This document shows, one piece after another, positions 41,066 through 46,604 of a stretch of 46,604 nt of DNA. Origin of the DNA: Patescibacteria group bacterium. Its GTDB lineage: Bacteria > Patescibacteriota > Gracilibacteria > UM-FILTER-43-11. The notes beneath the pieces are model-generated. The model did no database searches, was not told the origin of the DNA, and saw only the letters and a list, made by a program, of their open reading frames with translations. Location of the stretch: positions 1 through 46,604 of the forward strand of contig JAHJFD010000034.1 of the NCBI GenBank assembly GCA_018825145.1, written 5' to 3'. Position 1 is the first letter of the stretch. Each line of letters starts with the position of its first letter. The position numbers and the translations under genes are program-made.

Positions 41066-42013
41066 ATGAAATGTATTATTCTGGCCGGCGGCTTCGCGAC
41101 ACGCCTTTGGCCGCTGACCGAAAACAAAGCCAAGCCCTTATTGCACCTGAAAGACAGGCCGCTGATTTCGCATATCGTGGAAAAACTGCCCCAAGATACC
41201 GAAATCATTATTTCCACCAATGCGGTATTCGAGGAAGAATTCAAAAAATGGGCCGAGCAGTTCCCGGACCGGAATCTGAAGATCTTTGTGGAGGATTCAA
41301 TTGGCGATGATATGAAAAAAGGGGCACTGGGTGCCACCGCCCTCGTTATCGAAACGGAGAGAATTGACGAGGATCTGATGCTTTTAGCCGGTGATAATTA
41401 CTTTGGATTTGAAATGGAAAAAATGCTGGCAAGATTTACCCAAAATCCCCTGCTAGCCGCCTATGATATTAAGGACAAAGATAAGGCACGAAAATTCGGC
41501 GTGGTGGTACAAAGGGATGGAAAGGCCGCGGAATTTCAGGAAAAGCCTGAAAACCCCAAAAGCACGCTGGTTTCGACGGGCTGTTTTTTGTTCCCCGCCA
41601 AAAACCTGAAAGATATTGTGCACTATGCCAAAGAAAAGAGCGATGACCTAGGAGGCGTGTTTGAATATATGACCCAAAAAGGCGAAGTAATCGACGTATT
41701 TCATTTCGACGAACCCTGGGTGGACATTGGCTCTTTTGAGGCCTACCTGCAGGCAAACAAAGACCTGCTGGCCGGCCAGGTCATTGAAAAAGAAGGGGTA
41801 AAAAAAGAGGGCAATAACCAATTTTTAGGCGGCGTGTACCTGGGTGAAAACGTGATCGTCCGCAATTCAGTTATCGACCACTCGGTCATTCTGGCCAACT
41901 GCGAAATCGACAACTGTGTGATCCGTAACTGCGTCATCGACGAAAACTGCACACTCAAAAACCTGGACCTGAGCTACAAAATGATCCGCCAGGGCAGTAA
42001 AATTGAAAAATAG
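41066..42013 (+). CDS. Sugar-phosphate nucleotidyltransferase with beta-helix C-terminus
   Basis: 315 residues. The N-terminal signature is MKCIILAGGFATRLWPLTENKAKPLL (activates a sugar 1-phosphate with an NTP). Further motifs are LAGDNYFGF (metal-binding Asp) and FQEKPENPKS. The C-terminal ~65 residues have hexapeptide repeats (VIVRNSVIDHSVILANCEIDNCVI) that form a left-handed beta-helix, as in glucose-1-phosphate thymidylyl-/adenylyltransferases. The sugar cannot be told. It is coupled to the preceding glycosylphosphotransferase-like gene. A terminator follows. Confidence 0.88.
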   Translation: MKCIILAGGFATRLWPLTENKAKPLLHLKDRPLISHIVEKLPQDTEIIISTNAVFEEEFKKWAEQFPDRNLKIFVEDSIGDDMKKGALGATALVIETERIDEDLMLLAGDNYFGFEMEKMLARFTQNPLLAAYDIKDKDKARKFGVVVQRDGKAAEFQEKPENPKSTLVSTGCFLFPAKNLKDIVHYAKEKSDDLGGVFEYMTQKGEVIDVFHFDEPWVDIGSFEAYLQANKDLLAGQVIEKEGVKKEGNNQFLGGVYLGENVIVRNSVIDHSVILANCEIDNCVIRNCVIDENCTLKNLDLSYKMIRQGSKIEK

Positions 42014-42020
42014 ACAGCTC

Positions 42021-42058
42021 AAACACCCCAGCCGTCCGAAGACAGCAAGGGTGTTTTT
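42021..42058 (+). terminator. Intrinsic terminator after the nucleotidyltransferase gene
   Basis: AAACACCC and GGGTGTTT arms around a 20-nt loop, ending in TTTTT. Confidence 0.6.
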
Positions 42059-42083
42059 GCCCGACCACACCTCGAGGCTCATG

Positions 42084-42677
42084 CTAGAACTGCCACATCA
42101 CGGCACCGACGGGCATCATCTCGTTCGCCTCGACGTCATAGTGGTCGATTTCGAAGTCGAAGTGGCCGAAGTGGCCACCGCCCATGATGTAGAGAGGCAC
42201 GTCACCGTCCGACATCCCCTTGAACGAGAAGTAGAGATACGCGCCGGCCTCGAAGGACCAGCCAGCGGAACCGGTGGTTACCGGAAAGCTGAATATGGTC
42301 GCGAGCTCAGTGCCGAACCAGTCGTCAACGAACTCGACGTTCCAGCCGATCATGGGGCCGAAACCCCAGAAGGCGAAATTCTCCTGAAACTCCTGTCCGG
42401 GAGGGCAGACTACCAGGTACCCGCAGGCGTTCTCGGTTACCTGGTCGGCGACCGAGGGCTTATCCAGGCGGTAGTAGCTGAAATGCCCGCCAATCTGGAC
42501 GCCGGGCTCAAAGGTGTAGCCCACGATTCCCCGGAACAGGAAGAGGTCATCCTCCTCCGGGAGATCGAGACCCGTGATTTCGGCCATGAGAACAGGGCCG
42601 TCGTCGTCTCCGGCACGGGCCTGCCGGACAACGAAAAAGACAAGACACAAGGTCAGCAGAGTGATGAGCTTTTGCAT
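42084..42677 (-). CDS. Small outer-membrane-barrel-like secreted protein, probably transferred
   Basis: 197 residues from MQKLITLLTLCLVFF, with GGAGG 5 nt before the ATG (CGGAGGCTCACATG) deciding the start. A signal peptide ends near ARA. The mature protein has alternating hydrophobic strands with many aromatic residues (LFLFRGIVGYTFEPGVQIGGHFSYY, FWGFGPMIGWNVEFV, WSFEAGAYLYFSF) and ends in Phe (VMWQF), as outer-membrane barrels of diderm bacteria do. G+C is clearly higher than in neighbouring genes. Two cysteines (ACGYLVVC) may bond. Function unknown. It has its own strong promoter and is flanked by unrelated genes. Confidence 0.7.
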   Translation of the reverse strand: MQKLITLLTLCLVFFVVRQARAGDDDGPVLMAEITGLDLPEEDDLFLFRGIVGYTFEPGVQIGGHFSYYRLDKPSVADQVTENACGYLVVCPPGQEFQENFAFWGFGPMIGWNVEFVDDWFGTELATIFSFPVTTGSAGWSFEAGAYLYFSFKGMSDGDVPLYIMGGGHFGHFDFEIDHYDVEANEMMPVGAVMWQF

Positions 42678-42778
42678 GTGAGCCTCCGAAAAAAAATGTG
42701 TGGTCGGGTTTTGAAGGACCAAATCAGCCAGCCCCTTCACGGGCCAGCCGAAAGGGTGCCAAGAATGATTGGTTATAA

Positions 42779-42806
42779 ATAATACATAATTTTTTTAATT
42801 CGTCAA
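42779..42806 (-). promoter_or_regulatory. Promoter of the barrel-like gene
   Basis: TTGACG (42806-42801), a 16-nt spacer and TATTAT (42784-42779), giving a leader of ~95 nt that contains two GGCTGGC repeats and the SD. Confidence 0.7.
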
Positions 42807-42837
42807 GGTACGGACTTCGCCAAAAGCTCAAAGGCAA

Positions 42838-42866
42838 TTGCCAAAAAAGGACATCTCCGCTAAACT
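42838..42866 (+). promoter_or_regulatory. Candidate promoter of secD
   Basis: TTGCCA (42838-42843), a 17-nt spacer and TAAACT (42861-42866), 43 nt before the ATG. Confidence 0.5.
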
Positions 42867-42909
42867 ATCACCGCTTATTTGAATCTTCAATCTTTAATTT
42901 CCAATCGTT

Positions 42910-44961
42910 ATGAAACGCTTTTCAAAAGGACTTACCATAATAATTATCGGCGCCCTGTTAATGGCCGTCGTGGCTATGCCTGACTCAGTGAAATCCAAAT
43001 TACCTTCTGACCCTGTCAGCACCTGGGCCAAAAACCAGAAAATCACGCTCGGTCTGGACCTTCAGGGCGGCACTCAGCTGGATTACCGCATTGACCTGCG
43101 AAAGATTGAAGAAAGAAATGCCGACGACGACGAGTCAAATAATGTGGTGGTGCGCGATATCGTGGAAGGCGTCCGCGCTACCCTGGAAAGGCGCGTGAAC
43201 GGACTGGGGGTTTCTGAACCGAATATTTATACCTCGGATGTGGCAGGTGAAAAACATGTGATTGTGGAACTGGCCGGCATCAAGGATGTGGAAGAGGCCA
43301 AAGCTATTGTCGGAAAAACCATCCAGCTGGAATTTAAGGAACCGAAAACCGAAGAAGACCCCGACGCCCTTGGTAAGATCGAAGCGGAAGCCTCTGAAAC
43401 CCTGAAAAAAGCCCTGGCTGATCCGGACAAATTTGAAACAGTAGGCCAGAACGTGCAGACCAGCGACGAAAAAATCCTATACAAAGGCGCAGAGGAAGGC
43501 TGGGAATCAGAACTGGCCGTCAAACAAAAAGAAATACTCCCCACCATGGAAGCGGGTCAGGTTTATGGAAAACTGGTTGAAAACAGCGGCGATTTTATCG
43601 TTACCCCGGACAGGCAGATTAAGGAAAGAAAGGGCTTTCTGATACTGAAACTCGACGCCAAAGAACTCCGTGATAAAACGGAAAAGACCGATGGGGAAGT
43701 ACGCGCTTCCCATATTCTGATTGCCTATGAGGGCGCCGAAAGGGCGGCGGAAAGTGTAACCCGGACAAAAGAAGAAGCGTCGGCGGAAGTCAGGAAAATC
43801 CTGACCGAAGTACAGGCTGACCCTGACAACTTCGGAACTCTGGCCGAAAAATATTCCGATGACCCGACAGCCGCCGGCAAAGGCGGTGACCTCAATTTCT
43901 TCGGAAAAGGCACAATGACACCTGAATTCGAATCCGCCGCTTTTGCTCTGGAAGTGGGCGCCATTTCAGACGTGGTTGAAACCCCTTTCGGCTTTCATAT
44001 CATAAAAGTAACCGACAAAAAAGAACCTGTGGAAACAACTGTAAAGGAAAACTATTACACTTACAGCGAAATCCTTTACGACACCACGCCTGATCCATGG
44101 AAGTCCACCGGCCTGGATGGCTCTCACTTCAAATCCGCCAGCGTCACTTACGACCAGATCGGCGCGCCTCAGGTAGCCATTCAGTTCGACGACGAAGGCG
44201 CTAACTTGTTCGAAGAGCTTACCGACCGGCTGGTCAACCAGCAGCTGGCGATTTTTGTAGGCGGCGAACTGATTTCCGCGCCCCGCGTCAACCAAAAGAT
44301 CATTGGAGGACAGGCCGTGATCACCGGAATCGGTTCGCTACAAACTGCGCTTCAGCTGGCGAATGACTTAAATACAGGTGCCATCGACGCCCCTATCATT
44401 CTGAGCGGTCAGTACACCATCAGCGCCTCACTGGGAGAAAATGCACTTCAGATGTCTCTTTATGCCGGCCTGATCGGCCTGATCGTTTTGGCCCTTTTTA
44501 TGATCCTCTATTACCGTCTTCTGGGGATATTTGCCGTACTGGCTCTTCTGATTTATTCCGTCATTGTGATCTTCATCCTGAAAACAACGGGTATAGTAAT
44601 GACACTGGCAGGTATCGCCGGTATTATTCTTTCGATCGGTATGGCGGTGGATGCCAATATTCTGATTTTTGAGCGTACCAAGGAAGAACTGGCCGAGGGT
44701 CAAAGTTATATCGCCGCCATCACCACCGGTTTTGAAAGAGCCTGGTCATCCATCCGTGATTCAAATGTCAGCTCGCTAATCACATGCGTGATTCTATGGT
44801 TCTTCGGTAACTCAATCATACGCGGTTTCGCGCTGATGCTTGCCCTTGGTATTGTGGTTTCCATGTTCACGGCCATCAACGTAACACGTGCCTTCTTAAA
44901 GACTCTGAACGGAACCAATACCTCCAAAAATAGATTCCTGCTGGGGGCGAAAAAATTGTAA
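42910..44961 (+). CDS. secD: SecD protein-export subunit with embedded parvulin (PpiC-type) domain
   Basis: 683 residues. The N-terminal helix and GLDLQGGTQLDYRID and RVNGLGVSEPNI are typical SecD. In the first large periplasmic part, residues ~263-370 form a PpiC/parvulin prolyl isomerase domain (RASHILIAY ... GGDLNFFGKGTMTPEFESAAF ... TPFGFHIIKVTD). The SecD fold then resumes (FDDEGANLFEEL, LISAPRVNQKIIGG), and five or six helices follow from ~513 with GMAVDANILIFERTKEE. SecD uses the proton gradient to finish protein export; the isomerase would act on emerging chains. No secF follows. The gene appears intact across both junctions, so a fusion rather than an assembly fault is likely. Confidence 0.92.
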   Translation: MKRFSKGLTIIIIGALLMAVVAMPDSVKSKLPSDPVSTWAKNQKITLGLDLQGGTQLDYRIDLRKIEERNADDDESNNVVVRDIVEGVRATLERRVNGLGVSEPNIYTSDVAGEKHVIVELAGIKDVEEAKAIVGKTIQLEFKEPKTEEDPDALGKIEAEASETLKKALADPDKFETVGQNVQTSDEKILYKGAEEGWESELAVKQKEILPTMEAGQVYGKLVENSGDFIVTPDRQIKERKGFLILKLDAKELRDKTEKTDGEVRASHILIAYEGAERAAESVTRTKEEASAEVRKILTEVQADPDNFGTLAEKYSDDPTAAGKGGDLNFFGKGTMTPEFESAAFALEVGAISDVVETPFGFHIIKVTDKKEPVETTVKENYYTYSEILYDTTPDPWKSTGLDGSHFKSASVTYDQIGAPQVAIQFDDEGANLFEELTDRLVNQQLAIFVGGELISAPRVNQKIIGGQAVITGIGSLQTALQLANDLNTGAIDAPIILSGQYTISASLGENALQMSLYAGLIGLIVLALFMILYYRLLGIFAVLALLIYSVIVIFILKTTGIVMTLAGIAGIILSIGMAVDANILIFERTKEELAEGQSYIAAITTGFERAWSSIRDSNVSSLITCVILWFFGNSIIRGFALMLALGIVVSMFTAINVTRAFLKTLNGTNTSKNRFLLGAKKL

Positions 44962-44975
44962 GTTTCAATATTGAA

Positions 44976-45395
44976 ATGCAATCACAGAACAATAGCATCG
45001 AAGTATATGTTGACGGTGGTTCCCGCGGAAATCCCGGACCGTCAGGCGGAGGCTTCGCCATCTTGCAGAGCGGTAAAGTGATCGATAAAGGTTCTGAGTA
45101 CTTTGGCGAAAAAACAAATAATCAAGCCGAATACATGGCCCTGAGAATAGCCCTGAAAAAGGTCTACGACAAATACGGCGACGGAGACACAGAAGTGAAC
45201 TGCTTTATGGATTCCCAACTAGTCGTGGAGCAGATGAACGGCAACTACAAAGTCAAAAGTGAAAACGTTAAACCCCTCTTTCAGGAAGTCCGGCGTATCG
45301 CGGATCAGTTTAAGAACTTTTCCATCAGCCACGTCCCGCGCGAAGAGAACTATCTGGCTGACAACCTGGCTAACAGGGCAATGGACAGAGGATAA
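44976..45395 (+). CDS. rnhA: Ribonuclease HI
   Basis: 139 residues. The catalytic DEDD set is visible: VYVDGGSRGNPGPSGGGF (first Asp), NNQAEYMAL (Glu), FMDSQLVVEQM (Asp) and NYLADNLANRA (last Asp). It cleaves RNA in RNA-DNA hybrids. This form lacks the basic handle region and resembles the short RNase HI of many Gram-positives. It lies 14 nt after secD and ends 2 nt from the end of the convergent phosphatase gene. Confidence 0.92.
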   Translation: MQSQNNSIEVYVDGGSRGNPGPSGGGFAILQSGKVIDKGSEYFGEKTNNQAEYMALRIALKKVYDKYGDGDTEVNCFMDSQLVVEQMNGNYKVKSENVKPLFQEVRRIADQFKNFSISHVPREENYLADNLANRAMDRG

Positions 45396-45397
45396 AT

Positions 45398-46537
45398 TTA
45401 AGCGGCGGCCCTGGAAGAAGGCGGAGGCGTTTCACGGTGCAACTTATCTACGCCAAAAACGGACCAGCCTTCAATATCCCCATCTTCTTCGATCCGTACT
45501 CCGCCCTCAGTGGAACCGTAACCGAATGCCGATGACATGCCAACGTCGGAAGCGATAAGTTTTATGCCGTGTTTTTCAAAACCGGCATGCATTTCGGGAC
45601 CGAAATCAAGACGGTCATGCCCCACAACTACAACGTTGATGCCCCGTTTTTTCAGGGCTTTGGCAATGCGGGCTATCTTTTTTTCCGGCATATTCTTGAT
45701 ATCCGTTTTGTAACGTATCCATAAAGGCCCGTACTCACTGACGATATTCCTGAACTCCGAAAATTCCCCCTCAGAAAGATCCGAATAAGCTTTCTTCCAT
45801 TTTTGATTAACCCCTTCGATTCCTTCGTCTTCCATTATTCTTGCCCACACATCGTTAATGCCTCCGTGCACATATAAAACATCATCAACCTGAGAAACCA
45901 GCTTCATGGATGTGATCAATTCGTGATATTCACCTCCGGGAGCAAACATTTCTTTCATTTTTTGCCATACTTCATGCTCGCTTTGCAAATGATACTTTTT
46001 TCTGACTTCTTTAAATACCTTATCGCCTCCGTTATCAGAACTTAACCAGACTTCCCGGTAAGTACTCCAGTCAGCCATAGCTCCGATCATCATGGATTCA
46101 TGATTGCCCAGAAGCAGGTCAATCCGGCCTCCGGCATCTTCGGCCTGCTTTTTGATTTTTATTAGGTAATCAAGCACTGCAAGATTCGTATCACCCCGAT
46201 CTATGTAGTCCCCCAGACACACAGCCACTTTGTTACCGCCGGCCCAATCGTCATTTGCATCCGTAAGCTCAAGGGCCTGAAGTGATCTTTTTAAGGCCGC
46301 AACATCACCATGAACATCCGGAATAGCGATAACCTCGGTTTCCCGGACAACTTCACTGTAATCCAATTTTGCGGAATTACGCCTGTCGGACTCAGCCTCA
46401 GGCTGACTGTCGAGCATGGCGCGACGGCCACTGAGCAGACCGGCAATACCTTTTCGTATGGCCAACGTAAGGCCCGGCTTGTTGTCAGGAGCTTCGGAAG
46501 GGGTTTGCGATGGTGTATTAACTGCCAAACCGGACAT
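45398..46537 (-). CDS. PPP-family metallophosphatase (protein phosphatase-like)
   Basis: 379 residues. After ~75 poorly conserved residues come the metal motifs of the PPP family: IPDVHGD (GDxHG equivalent), CLGDYIDRGD, LLGNHESMM, then LYVHGGIND and VVVGHDRL. It most resembles bacterial and Shewanella-like protein phosphatases; symmetrical tetraphosphatase activity is an alternative. The substrate is unknown. The N-terminus is rich in Pro/Ser and the C-terminus in Pro/Ser/Ala; no signal peptide. It has its own promoter near the window end. Confidence 0.82.
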   Translation of the reverse strand: MSGLAVNTPSQTPSEAPDNKPGLTLAIRKGIAGLLSGRRAMLDSQPEAESDRRNSAKLDYSEVVRETEVIAIPDVHGDVAALKRSLQALELTDANDDWAGGNKVAVCLGDYIDRGDTNLAVLDYLIKIKKQAEDAGGRIDLLLGNHESMMIGAMADWSTYREVWLSSDNGGDKVFKEVRKKYHLQSEHEVWQKMKEMFAPGGEYHELITSMKLVSQVDDVLYVHGGINDVWARIMEDEGIEGVNQKWKKAYSDLSEGEFSEFRNIVSEYGPLWIRYKTDIKNMPEKKIARIAKALKKRGINVVVVGHDRLDFGPEMHAGFEKHGIKLIASDVGMSSAFGYGSTEGGVRIEEDGDIEGWSVFGVDKLHRETPPPSSRAAA

Positions 46538-46563
46538 ATAAGTAATTATAAAACCAGTTTATA

Positions 46564-46592
46564 ATTATAGCATATATTTAACAATCAGGCAA
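46564..46592 (-). promoter_or_regulatory. Promoter of the phosphatase gene
   Basis: TTGCCT (46592-46587), a 17-nt spacer and consensus TATAAT (46569-46564), 26 nt before the ATG at 46537. Confidence 0.75.
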
Positions 46593-46604
46593 GTATCTTG
46601 ACCG

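Noticed and set aside
42003-42782. 259-codon plus-strand open frame opposite the barrel-like gene
   Set aside because: The minus strand has a signal peptide, SD and promoter; the plus frame starts inside the previous gene's end and is explained by the GC-rich third positions of the minus gene.
1-46604. CRISPR array or insertion sequence
   Set aside because: No set of regularly spaced direct repeats with spacers, and no transposase or integrase gene, was found on either strand.

Overview
The window looks like a chromosome segment of a Patescibacteria/CPR-type bacterium; this is my inference, not a database match. The signs are a long array of cysteine-rich proteins I cannot assign to any named family, type IV secretion-like genes (VirB4/VirD4-type ATPase, VirB6-like and VirB2-like membrane proteins), compact and overlapping genes, several promoters whose -10 box lies only 6-9 nt from the start codon (predicted leaderless mRNAs), and a short palindromic repeat beside a tRNA gene. 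TGA is used as a normal stop, so the reassigned code of some CPR groups does not apply.

Layout. 1-1857 (-): 5' part of a conjugation-type ATPase. 1903-13211 (-): six paralogous genes for ~550-residue zinc-finger-like, Cys-rich proteins, plus the 3' stump of a seventh at 13842. Four are translationally coupled by TGATG overlaps. The other junctions hold opposite-strand accessory genes: two ORF6N-domain regulators (8685, 10993) and a Phd/YefM-RelE toxin-antitoxin pair (13304-13845). The ORF6N genes carry matching ~27-bp palindromes in their leaders and inside their coding sequences. 13897-14033: tRNA-Arg(CCU) and a partial copy of its 3' end interrupted by a perfect 20-bp palindrome. 14056-18511 (-): a complete branched-chain amino acid ABC transporter (livKHMGF), preceded by a metallo-beta-lactamase-fold protein that has lost its metal ligands.

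19259-31638 (-): one probable operon of a YidC-like membrane protein, two giant surface proteins with dockerin-like C-termini (1164 and 1719 aa), two cohesin-like membrane-attached proteins, and a bitopic coiled-coil protein. This resembles a self-assembling cohesin-dockerin cell-surface complex. 32158-35860 (+): VirB6-like protein and three VirB2/TrbC-like small membrane proteins, one with an N-terminal metal-binding MopE-like segment; with the ATPase at 1-1857 they may form a minimal secretion or pilus machine.

36110-46537: mixed housekeeping and accessory genes: Fic protein, UvrB, HtpX-like protease, a glycosylphosphotransferase lacking its catalytic domain, a sugar nucleotidyltransferase, a GC-rich gene for an outer-membrane-barrel-like protein that looks transferred, SecD with an embedded parvulin domain, RNase HI and a PPP-type phosphatase.

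The most promising undescribed systems are (a) the Cys-rich tandem array with its junction-inserted ORF6N/TA cassettes and self-encoded palindromes and (b) the cohesin-dockerin surface operon.
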